In this document: in pieces, positions 21,501-26,590 of the stretch
Layout: every line of letters starts with the position of its first letter
Position numbering within the stretch: the first letter of the stretch is position 1
Assembly (NCBI GenBank): GCA_000226015.1
Contig: JH153452.1
Span: 109,401-138,845, forward strand
DNA from: Mnemiopsis leidyi
Lineage: Eukaryota > Ctenophora > Tentaculata > Lobata > Bolinopsidae
Length of the DNA stretch: 29,445 nucleotides
Direction: 5' to 3'
Translations under genes and position numbers: made by a program
Notes under the pieces: model-generated
The model's database searches: none
Told to the model about the DNA's origin: nothing
What the model saw: only the letters and a program-made list of their open reading frames with translations

Positions 21501-23226
21501 AGAGAATTGACTGAGATTCCATTCGCGTTGGTACAAAACGATTCAAGGACTAAGTCCAGAGTTTCGTCATAATTCTTCATGAAAATATCCGATGGGAGAG
21601 GGCAGAAAAACGGAACGACATGCCAGTCTCTAATCCCATCCCACATACAGTCAGAGACTTCCGTTCTTTCCTTCCAAGTGTGCTTCTCAATCGCAAATCT
21701 TGCTTCTTCTGCAAGCTCTCCCAGGGTACTCCAATCCTTGAATCCTGCTGGTTGACAAAACATGATCACACCAACATGCATCATATAGCCAAGAACAAGA
21801 TCAGTCTTTATGTTCTTCCACCAATCCTGATCCCCAGTACAGAAATAAGACTTAAAGAACTCAAATCCGAATTTCCTGTCGATTTTCTTGGTTTTCCTCG
21901 TTGAGCAAGGGTGAGCTATCAGTAACACAGCCAGCAAAAGCACGCGCATTTTTAAGGAAGCTCACCACTACCAGTGTGTCGAAAGTGTTCGTTATTTGTT
22001 AAAAGCAATTTTCTCGGTCACTGATTACTATAGAGATCATGTGTCAAATAAGTAAGACTTATATCTTGGCGGCAATTGTAATTGATTTTCTATCTTCTCA
22101 TTAAATCTAATTGCTATCCTCCTTTGTAGTACAAATAAAGTCCTGCACCTGTATATATAATGCATTTTTATCAGTGTAGCAGTAGTAAATTGTGCTAAAT
22201 CATGGTCGCAGGTGCAATGTGGTTTATTGTGGTCTGTGAATGTGGTAAAGATGGGGAAAAATCGATTGAATTGAATTTTATTATTGGGTTTCATTTTATA
22301 TGAGGAAAGCCGATGAGATCTAAAAAAGAGCCTAATTTTACCGGAATAACATTTATAATCGCCTTATCACCTTTGAGGTAACATACATTTATCTAAAAGG
22401 ATCAGGGAAAGAAACGATCGCAAAAAACCAGTTTTTACTCTGGTGCACTCCAAATATTTCTGCCAATTTTTGTATTTCGTTCTAGAAGATAGGTCATATA
22501 CGGAGATGACCGTACAAATCATCGCTACAGGGGAGTCCAGTTGGATTTGTTGGGTGATTTGCTTAGCTTTAAATAAGACAGTATTCTCATTTAACGAGGT
22601 CGATGATTTGAGTATGCAGATGAGAGGACATAGTCACACCCCCGTGATCAGGCGTCTGAGGACTGAACGGAGAGCAAAGATTTTGTCGTTAATTTCCGTT
22701 TATTTTTCTGGCTCTGGTTGAGCCGATCAGCTATAATGCGACGCTATTTTTTCAAGCATAATCAGCTACTTTTCCAGAGAAACCAACAATAAAGCTGGCA
22801 CGAGGACAAGAAAAACGAAGATTCCTCTACGAACTAACAGCAGGTCGTGATATTAAAATTGTTCAAGTTTTATCTCACAACATTTGTATCTATCCTTCAA
22901 TTTCAGACATCAACAAACCCAATATAAAAGTAAAGTTTAAACTCATGATCAACCCACGTAACACTAACAGTCTAACTTTCAGAACTGCTCTAAACACAAC
23001 CACAACTACAACGTCCACCAAACCTTCCTCAAATCTTCCCCAAACCAACCAGACCCGCAAAACTAAGCCCAGTGTTCAGAACACGGAGTCAGCGCGTCGC
23101 GCAGGGCTTGCACGTGCAACTTCCGTACGCACCATCTCAAAACCCACACGTGCACTTGCTAGGACAAAATCAGACAACGCCGGCAAGAATACTGGTAGTG
23201 GGGACAGGCCAGCGTGGCGGTTTTAG
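1619..23226 (+). CDS. ARHGAP11A: ARHGAP11A-like Rho GTPase-activating protein, 21 coding exons
   Basis: RhoGAPs speed GTP hydrolysis by Rho-family GTPases. Vertebrate ARHGAP11A is a RhoA-directed, cell-cycle-linked, largely nuclear member. The exons I reconstruct are 1615-1744 (ATG 1619), 1857-1939, 2084-2180, 2300-2431, 2579-2668, 3055-3222, 3469-3541, 3872-3952, 4088-4237, 4517-4604, 5329-5361, 5751-5884, 6176-6266, 13153-13357, 13495-13624, 13720-13832, 14226-14447, 14663-15953, 16110-16523, 20756-20924 and 22983-23226. Every junction is GT-AG with matching phase, giving 4134 nt (1377 aa plus stop). Assignment rests on the RhoGAP domain with [10 protein letters not shown], the KRKRSGS segment just after it (vertebrate proteins have a similar KRRRQS segment) and a PRRSPRL block resembling PRRSKRI. 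The start codon is uncertain because the exon is open upstream of it. Introns 13, 19 and 20 each hold an opposite-strand gene. Confidence 0.88.
6267..7085. other. First part of RhoGAP intron 13, no gene seen
   Basis: AT-rich intron sequence after the exon 13 donor. The open frames at 6199-6490 on the minus strand overlap the end of exon 13 and have no family features. The 3' end of the nested lectin-like gene may extend into it. Confidence 0.5.
7086..7162 (-). CDS. Possible terminal exon of the five-domain gene
   Basis: Downstream of a long pyrimidine-rich stretch on the minus strand (7180-7290 as purines on plus), an acceptor (ggtactcag) would give 77 nt in the required phase. It ends at a TGA with a short basic tail ([12 protein letters not shown]). 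An alternative acceptor 9 bases earlier on the minus strand also stays open. No clear polyadenylation signal supports the choice. Confidence 0.3.
7086..11154 (-). CDS. Secreted protein with five tandem F5/8C (discoidin/fucolectin-like) domains, nested in RhoGAP intron 13
   Basis: The gene reads right to left inside intron 13 of the RhoGAP gene. Exons are 11055-11154 (signal peptide), 10342-10818, 9642-10124, 8840-9322, 8204-8712 and 7397-7861 (one domain each), and perhaps 7086-7162 (terminal). The signal exon ends in phase 1 and every domain exon is phase 1-1, so all join in frame except for an insertion in the fourth. Each domain has a shared plan: EITPxxVxQG, an ECC pair, an A-x-D-x-D motif, GWLKLxFG, IHKxxIxYRFY, CG(T)[14 protein letters not shown] and a final EVxV strand. 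This plan resembles galactose-binding F5/8C and F-type lectin modules, so binding of glycans on cells or microbes is plausible but inferred. The total would be about 855 residues. The canonical F-type fucose motif is not evident. Confidence 0.75.
7397..7861 (-). CDS. F5/8C-like domain exon 5
   Basis: This is an intact 465-nt symmetric exon and the most divergent unit. It lacks the ECC pair found after the N-rich turn in the other four, reads VWRKEVQQ where others have VYQGEVLQ, and ends EVVVISTG at a gtaaac donor. At least one more exon must follow on the minus strand. Confidence 0.75.
7966..8080. repeat. 17-bp tandem repeat in the intron between domain exons 4 and 5
   Basis: About six copies of a tatacctatgtataatt unit. 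The first three or four are nearly exact and the last ones decayed. It looks like a simple intronic minisatellite. Confidence 0.85.
8204..8712 (-). pseudogene. F5/8C-like domain exon 4, frame broken by a 29-bp insertion
   Basis: Splice sites are intact on both sides, and without the insert the exon would be a 480-nt symmetric phase 1-1 unit like its neighbours. A 29-bp insertion at about 8612-8650, bounded by the direct repeat cttcgttgtc, shifts the frame and leads to a TAG shortly after. Downstream of it the domain reads normally ([15 protein letters not shown] and [17 protein letters not shown]). Because the exon is symmetric, skipping it would leave a four-domain protein in frame. An allele-specific change or an assembly error is possible. 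Confidence 0.68.
8840..9322 (-). CDS. F5/8C-like domain exon 3
   Basis: This is an intact 483-nt symmetric exon, very close to domain 1 in its first 40 residues. It has the ECC pair, [14 protein letters not shown] and a slightly changed signature ([17 protein letters not shown]). Its segment 9001-9022 is the apparent source of the inverted insert in domain exon 4. Confidence 0.78.
9642..10124 (-). CDS. F5/8C-like domain exon 2
   Basis: This is an intact 483-nt symmetric exon. It reads [10 protein letters not shown], a WCC pair, [25 protein letters not shown] and the CGTLQLT signature. The usual TYGLEQ is replaced by TGEREQ. It is closest to domain 4 (shared YRF-x-x-NPYNP). Confidence 0.78.
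10342..10818 (-). CDS. F5/8C-like domain exon 1
   Basis: This is an intact 477-nt symmetric phase 1-1 exon. It carries the ECC pair, GWLKLQF, the [17 protein letters not shown] signature and a closing QEVIVLGK strand. It is closest to domain 3 (same [16 protein letters not shown] start and same flanking intron sequence). In the usually conserved IHK region it has ENTDYIHK instead of GRTHFIHK. Confidence 0.78.
11055..11154 (-). CDS. Signal-peptide exon of the five-domain lectin-like gene
   Basis: The ATG at 11154 starts a 33-residue reading with a basic N-terminus ([10 protein letters not shown]) and a hydrophobic core ([13 protein letters not shown]). It ends in EVLAR before a gtaaat donor in phase 1. 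Phase and strand match the first domain exon at 10818, where the acceptor is tttctcag. This is the only upstream exon I could find and it explains why every domain ORF seems to start in intron sequence. Confidence 0.72.
11155..12054. other. Upstream region of the nested lectin-like gene
   Basis: This intron stretch lies 5' of the minus-strand signal exon, so the promoter of that gene should be here. I see no clear TATA element. It contains a 140-bp direct duplication (listed separately) and no coding frame I can support. Confidence 0.45.
11543..11822. repeat. Direct tandem duplication, unit about 140 bp
   Basis: Two diverged copies (11543-11682 and 11683-11822) share landmarks in the same order: ggtctaac, aagttgaaaatttcc, ttttgggg, cttataaggggt, aaggggtcacg and tttgaaact or tcgaaact. 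It lies about 400 bp upstream of the lectin-like gene's start codon. Confidence 0.8.
12319..12370 (+). mobile_element. tRNA-derived SINE-like head, copy A
   Basis: A perfect polymerase III box A pattern (TAGCACAGTGG at 12326) is followed about 34 bases later by a degenerate box B-like GGGTCGTTTAC. The arrangement resembles the tRNA head of a SINE and not a working tRNA, because the arms do not fold into a full cloverleaf. A-rich sequence downstream (12585-12630) could be the remains of its tail. Confidence 0.45.
12896..12947 (+). mobile_element. tRNA-derived SINE-like head, copy B
   Basis: The second copy of the box A (TAGCACAGTGG at 12903) and box B-like sequence, carried along by the large duplication. 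It has a few substitutions relative to copy A. Confidence 0.42.
13153..13357 (+). CDS. ARHGAP11A: ARHGAP11A-like exon 14: basic nuclear-localisation-like block
   Basis: This exon opens after the longest intron (6267-13152) in phase 2. It starts with a dense basic cluster at about residues 452-467 ([16 protein letters not shown]), followed by a Ser/Thr/Asp-rich linker and a second short KKKKDK cluster. Such clusters fit a bipartite nuclear localisation signal, which agrees with the nuclear location reported for vertebrate ARHGAP11A. The frame stays open past the donor at 13358, but the spliced form continues in phase with exon 15 at 13495. Confidence 0.75.
14124..14158. repeat. 10-bp tandem repeat, about three copies
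   Basis: Three exact copies of atacctgact in RhoGAP intron 16, between the donor at 13833 and exon 17. Confidence 0.85.
14663..15953 (+). CDS. ARHGAP11A: ARHGAP11A-like exon 18: large Ser/Thr-rich tail exon
   Basis: This 1291-nt exon is by far the gene's longest and encodes about 430 residues of low-order, Ser/Thr-rich sequence. Its first residues ([14 protein letters not shown]) repeat the motif seen at the end of exon 17 ([14 protein letters not shown]). Near 15685-15760 there is a Thr/Asn-Pro run with imperfect repeats of NTPN-type units. No folded domain is recognisable. The abundance of SP/TP sites suggests phosphorylation, which is inference. It ends in phase 1 and joins exon 19 at 16110. 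Confidence 0.82.
16972..17539 (+). repeat. Dispersed repeat, copy 1 (ends at the assembly gap)
   Basis: Closely matches 28811-29384 in the same orientation. Shared landmarks are cccgtatcttgccatttgggcccgaa, gtgcacgtgcacaaaaagta, gttggcgatcgacagcgtaaat, a CG-rich run at about 17118-17148, ttttaactgcct, gaaggcagcacata and aagatatttgaaa. It carries no coding frame. The class is unknown: it could be a non-autonomous transposon or an LTR-like unit. The copy runs into unsequenced bases. Confidence 0.85.
17540..18466. other. Assembly gap of 927 N
   Basis: A run of N within RhoGAP intron 19, between a dispersed repeat and the 3' part of the galectin-like gene. The end of that gene is hidden here. Open frames that cross it are artefacts. 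Confidence 0.99.
18467..19090 (-). CDS. Secreted galectin-like protein, 3' end lost in the gap, nested in RhoGAP intron 19
   Basis: Exon 1 is 19045-19090. It encodes a signal peptide ([15 protein letters not shown]) and ends in phase 1 at gtgagt. Exon 2 starts at 18914 after a good acceptor (tttttag) and runs into the gap. Its product follows the galectin strand order: VGDKIGF near the start, NRFGLNI, an IFRLAFRNP strand, EGKW, a [22 protein letters not shown] core and YRYPLE. The Trp of the galectin site is present, but the usual His-Asn-Arg sugar contacts are not evident, so the binding preference may differ or be lost. Near 18547-18549 the frame that best continues the galectin pattern shifts by one base. 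Galectins usually lack signal peptides, so this one is unusual. Confidence 0.7.
19159..19166 (-). promoter_or_regulatory. Probable TATA box of the galectin-like gene
   Basis: On the minus strand the run atatatat lies about 70 bp upstream of the ATG at 19090. That leaves room for a start site near 19130 and a short leader. The hAT element begins about 100 bp further upstream. Confidence 0.4.
19263..19270. repeat. hAT target-site duplication, left copy
   Basis: The 8-bp tcagcttg directly abuts the left terminal inverted repeat and is repeated exactly at 20223-20230. Eight bases is the known target-site size of hAT transposons. Confidence 0.9.
19544..19822 (-). pseudogene. hAT transposase N-terminal zinc-finger remnant
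   Basis: A 92-residue frame inside the hAT element contains [15 protein letters not shown]. This matches the first half of the BED-like zinc finger at the start of hAT transposases, where C-x2-C is normally followed by a His-containing HLxSKxH segment. Here the second half and all of the catalytic domain are missing, so it cannot be an active transposase. An upstream proline- and lysine-rich stretch ([11 protein letters not shown]) is typical of a linker. Confidence 0.6.
19879..20016. repeat. 20-bp minisatellite inside the hAT element
   Basis: About seven tandem copies of aacgactggtcaacttttgt. The four central ones are exact and the outer ones diverged. Confidence 0.92.
20223..20230. repeat. 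hAT target-site duplication, right copy
   Basis: Exact repeat of tcagcttg directly after the right terminal inverted repeat. See the left copy. Confidence 0.9.
20756..20924 (+). CDS. ARHGAP11A: ARHGAP11A-like exon 20 with a KEN box
   Basis: This exon is linked to exon 19 across a 4.2-kb intron by matching phase 1. It is preceded by a good acceptor (ttgttcag) and followed by gtaacg. It encodes a proline-rich stretch with [10 protein letters not shown] at about residues 1242-1251. KEN followed by prolines is the classic APC/C degron context, and that would fit a mitotically controlled RhoGAP. A TG microsatellite begins about 10 bases after the donor. Confidence 0.72.
20934..20993. repeat. TG microsatellite
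   Basis: A (tg)n run followed by imperfect tatgtgtgtttg units, beginning about 10 bases after the exon 20 donor of the RhoGAP gene. Confidence 0.95.
21245..21949 (-). CDS. Orphan secreted protein nested in RhoGAP intron 20
   Basis: A single open exon of 234 residues. It starts with a clear signal peptide ([16 protein letters not shown]) and then a basic stretch. I do not recognise the family. It has about eleven cysteines after the signal peptide, several aromatic clusters ([16 protein letters not shown]) and a dibasic RLKRQF site at about residue 180 that could be cut by a furin-type protease. No transmembrane helix is obvious apart from the weakly hydrophobic C-terminus ([11 protein letters not shown]). 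The gene is intronless as read, unlike its host, and lies antisense within intron 20. A small secreted effector or hormone-like precursor is possible but not supported by similarity. Confidence 0.6.
   Translation of the reverse strand: MRVLLLAVLLIAHPCSTRKTKKIDRKFGFEFFKSYFCTGDQDWWKNIKTDLVLGYMMHVGVIMFCQPAGFKDWSTLGELAEEARFAIEKHTWKERTEVSDCMWDGIRDWHVVPFFCPLPSDIFMKNYDETLDLVLESFCTNANGISVNSLINCKVAEIILKEKAVIREVMKPYLCASNRLKRQFDVKSLTDIFKQNACLESVDFNFNYVAIEEGNHWHFGTFGFWCCIIKFVET
22037..22982. other. Rest of RhoGAP intron 20, no supported gene
   Basis: This is upstream of the minus-strand secreted gene and ends at the exon 21 acceptor. A 92-residue plus-strand frame at 22443-22721 has no recognisable motif, splice logic or repeats, and I do not call it. 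Confidence 0.5.
22983..23226 (+). CDS. ARHGAP11A: ARHGAP11A-like last coding exon
   Basis: The acceptor at 22982 (tctaactttcag) restores phase 2 from exon 20. A second possible acceptor at about 22904 gives a stop in the required frame. The exon encodes a Thr-, Ser- and Arg-rich basic tail (for example RTKSDNAG) ending in WRF and a TAG stop. A polyadenylation signal follows about 150 bp downstream. Confidence 0.7.
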
Positions 23227-23377
23227 ACAAGGGCTGAGGATGCGGGTCTAGATTTTGTAGATCTTGTTAGTTTTGCTTGATTTACATTTTACAGATTTGA
23301 GTGATTTGCTTTATCTTGTTAGTCATTGATCGTAATATCACCCGTTTTGATATATCAAGTATCAACGGGTAATTCAG

Positions 23378-23383
23378 AATAAA
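23378..23383 (+). terminator. Probable polyadenylation signal of the RhoGAP gene
   Basis: A perfect AATAAA lies about 150 bp after the stop codon of the plus-strand RhoGAP gene. An imperfect hairpin around 23340-23371 precedes it (acccgtt pairing with aacgggt). Further AATAAA hexamers near 23626 and 23796 could be alternative sites. Confidence 0.5.
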
Positions 23384-24927
23384 TTTTTAAAGTTTTAATT
23401 TTTCTCAGACCTGCAAGTTGATAGGGGGTTTTAAAAATCAAATGTCACGAATTTTTGTGTTAATATATTTTAATTGGTAAATTCGTAAAGGTTATATGTT
23501 GAATTTTCATGGACATGGACATATTTAAGTTAACACCTTCAATCTCATAAGACTACTATTCCACCAAGGCGGTGGTCACTAAAGTGTTTCTAAATTTCGA
23601 CTCTAGCACTCTTCAATTTGTTTAAAAATAAATTACAAAATCTCTTTAAAGGACCTGAGGTAGTTCATCGAACGTGAAATGTGTTAAAAGCATTAAGCAT
23701 ACTGTCAACTCAGCAGTATAATTATGTAGTTAAGTCAGTTAATTTTTTAAAAATCAATTATGATTGACGTGAGATTATTTTATTGATTGCGATCGAATAA
23801 AACTTTGTTTTATTTAGAAGTGTCGCTGTCTTTCTGCGTTTAATCTGATTAGACAGGCGTTACATCTATATGCTTAGGTAACGTGATTTGTTTCAAATTT
23901 CAATGAATTGAAAGTTGTTCAGATAACTTGCCGCCACTGTAGTAAAGCGTCATGTTGATGGATTATGAGTGAATTATGGAACCTATCAAAAATGGCCCAA
24001 AAACGCTTAACGGCCCTACTGTCTACAGCAACTAACAAGTTTTTGGTCCATGTTGCGCGCGCGTATTCGAAAATACGTGCGCGCATCGGGCATTAGAAAA
24101 AAGTTGATCGTGTACCGCGCCCGCTGAACTCAGGCGCTGCAGGGCCGCTCGTTTTGACAGTCAAATGTTACATGGATCTATGCTGTGTAGCTCGTTCGGA
24201 TGCTATTTCTCTATAAAACAAACACACTCATTTTTGCAGTGTCACGCTGCGACTTTTCCACGCATTGCCGTGTCAAGTTACAATACAGCCGTTGTATACT
24301 TCCCACGCTCCCAGCTTGATTATAACGATTCAAACTGACTAACTCAATCGCACATTCCACGGCACACCGTATCGTACACACTGTTTGACACGGAGCCAAT
24401 TTGAAACTAAACTGCTCAATGCGCAGCTCTCGCCCTAATCACGTGACAAGAGGTCACGATCTGTTGCGCCAATCACTAACACACTCGTCATGCCCAACGC
24501 AGAGCATTTCATTTAAAGTGACATAAGCACATAAGTGATAAGGCACATGCTTAATGAAAGGCAAGTTAACATCAACAAGTTTAGTTTTTGTTTGTGTAGT
24601 TTTTTCCTGCCAGCCATAGATAGTAAAAAGGGGAAAAAATAAAAGTTTGGTTGAACAGAAAAAGGAAGATAGATAAGTAAAATATACAAAATTAAAAATT
24701 TCAAAAAGACCCATTATTATTCAATAAGTTACAGTGTAACATAGAAAATCCCAAAAATGTTGTCAAAACGTCTAAGAACAAAAGTTATAAAATGGTAGCA
24801 TGCGTGTTAATTAGATTAACCAATGATTAAACATCGAAATAGTAAATTACTACTAAGACACCTTAACAAACAATTAGAAATTTCAGTTATGCACATCTTT
24901 TAAATCTATTAAAACTGTATCACAATA
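23384..24927. other. Intergenic region between the convergent RhoGAP and F-box genes
   Basis: It holds the end of the RhoGAP transcript and, from the other side, the 3' part of the F-box transcript. Most is AT-rich. A CG-rich hairpin lies at 24054-24085 (listed separately). Short frames on the minus strand at 24211-24714 show no family features. Confidence 0.5.
24054..24085. repeat. Strong CG-rich hairpin
   Basis: Two 14-bp arms (24054-24067 and 24072-24085) are complementary at 13 positions around a 4-base cgaa loop. The stem consists mostly of alternating gc, unlike the AT-rich surroundings. Confidence 0.8.
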
Positions 24928-26052
24928 TCAATATATTCTATCCGTGTTTATCCGGATCTTTACACCAGCCGATCGAAGTTCCTGCATGATCGAATTATCC
25001 CCAAACATGCCATGTCTTAGTGGTTCCACTGGTAGTGTTAGTTCCTTTAACTTTTTGAGTGTTTTAATCTTTCCCAGATAATCAAAATACTTGGATGGAT
25101 TTTCCATACGGAAGAGAGGACTGTCAAATGTTAATATGGAAAGTACCTCAACGTTTTTCATAGCTCTGAAATAGCTCCACATGACGTCATCGTCGTGTGC
25201 GGGTATGACACATCCGAATTGGTACAGTTCGTATAAAGTGACAGACCGCAACTTTTTCATGATCAGTTCTGATGGTATCGCTTCTTCGATATGGGAGGAA
25301 GAGAAGTGAAGTTCTTCCAAGGACTCGTTATAGTTTCGAAAAATAGATGATACGACTGAGGAATGAATTCTGCCACAGAAAGACAAGTCAATGATTTTTA
25401 AATGGCATTCCGCCAAATTTTCTGTAATAGAACTACCCCTTATCAAGCCACATCTCACCAAGATCAGTTTTTGTAAAGTAACGTTATTCAATTTAAGGAT
25501 ACAGTCCAGAGTGTTCTCTTTCAACCAAATGTGTTTGATTGAAAGTTCCTGCAAATTGTTAGGAAAAGAGAATGGAATTTCTTCTGGCTTGTCGGTCCAG
25601 AGTCTTACAAAGTTATCCAATGTCAATTTCACGAGATTTGGGCACAAACTTGTTATAGTCTCGAAGAGCTGATCTGAAAACGGATATCTGCTTTCATGGG
25701 TCGATGACAACACCAAGTCATCAACTACACTGTCAGAAAAATACAGAGCTTGAGCAAGGCTGAAAATGCTATTGTTAATAGAAACTGCGCCGTTCTCATT
25801 GCTTTTTTGGGGACTGCCACAGAACAAACTTAGTTTAGGACGGCAGTATATCAATCTGTTGCTCAGCAGAAACCAACGTTTGCAGACAAGTTGGAAGTTT
25901 TCAGATAAAAGAGTCTCATTATCCAAATAAGAAAAGGTAATTCTCAGATAATCGTCATTGAGGTTATTTATAGACGTTTGTTCAGCTTTGTAGTAAGCAG
26001 TGTTGACAATATTCTCCAGGAAATTTCTGATTTCAGAAAATCTATCCATCAT
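24928..26052 (-). CDS. F-box/LRR protein, intronless
   Basis: F-box proteins recruit targets to SCF (Skp1-Cullin-F-box) ubiquitin ligases. This 374-residue frame has an F-box at about residues 27-70 (LNDDYLRITFSYLDNETLL, then VCKRWFLLSNR). Irregular leucine-rich repeats follow, such as NLVKLTLDNF, NLQELSIKHIWL, LQKLILVRCGLI, LKIIDLSFCGRI and LEELHFSSSH. That is the substrate-binding layout of the FBXL class. The start is a double Met with no in-frame extension of note. It has no introns although its neighbours are intron-rich, which may mean a retrocopied origin. The specific ortholog and substrate are unknown. Confidence 0.78.
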   Translation of the reverse strand: MMDRFSEIRNFLENIVNTAYYKAEQTSINNLNDDYLRITFSYLDNETLLSENFQLVCKRWFLLSNRLIYCRPKLSLFCGSPQKSNENGAVSINNSIFSLAQALYFSDSVVDDLVLSSTHESRYPFSDQLFETITSLCPNLVKLTLDNFVRLWTDKPEEIPFSFPNNLQELSIKHIWLKENTLDCILKLNNVTLQKLILVRCGLIRGSSITENLAECHLKIIDLSFCGRIHSSVVSSIFRNYNESLEELHFSSSHIEEAIPSELIMKKLRSVTLYELYQFGCVIPAHDDDVMWSYFRAMKNVEVLSILTFDSPLFRMENPSKYFDYLGKIKTLKKLKELTLPVEPLRHGMFGDNSIMQELRSAGVKIRINTDRIY

Positions 26053-26590
26053 TAAGCTAACAGTGGCAGTATAAATCAGTGTTTATTGCTAGTCCGATGA
26101 GAAAACCAGTGTTTTTGTAACACATGAGAACATGTTGAGTCGGTCAAATCAGAGATTTCAAAACACCCGTTTTACCTACGTCAGTACTTTCCAGACTGCA
26201 TTCACTAGTCACTAAAATATCAATATTAGAAAATGTAATCTAGTTAGTCAATATACAATTCGAAAAATTAAATTAAAATCGGCGAAGTAAGTAAGTAGTA
26301 AGAAGTAAGTAGCAACTAGCAATTAGTTTCACTTTGGATTGAAAAGAAAGTTTTGGAAGAAGTAAAATACTTGAAACACAAATCTAACAGACAAAATCAA
26401 TATTACACTTCATTAAGGAGATCCACTAAGATAACGTCAAGATATATAATCACAATTTTAGGGACATCCTGAGAAAAGATTGTTTTTAATGTGGTGTCAC
26501 CATGATACATCGATTCACTATTCATACATCGATACGTCACTTTTAAAAAAACGTCAACCACTTGCTCCGAAAAACCTACTCTCAAAACAG
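26053..26590. other. Intergenic spacer between the F-box gene and the AP5M1-like gene
   Basis: This 538-bp stretch must hold the F-box gene promoter and the 3' end of the AP5M1-like transcript. A minus-strand ATTAAA (26485-26490) about 100 bp after the AP5M1-like stop is a candidate polyadenylation signal. A gtaa/gtag-rich simple repeat lies at about 26286-26310. Confidence 0.45.

Noticed and set aside
22443-22721. Plus-strand 92-residue frame in RhoGAP intron 20
   Set aside because: No recognisable motif, and it does not fit the phase chain of the host gene.
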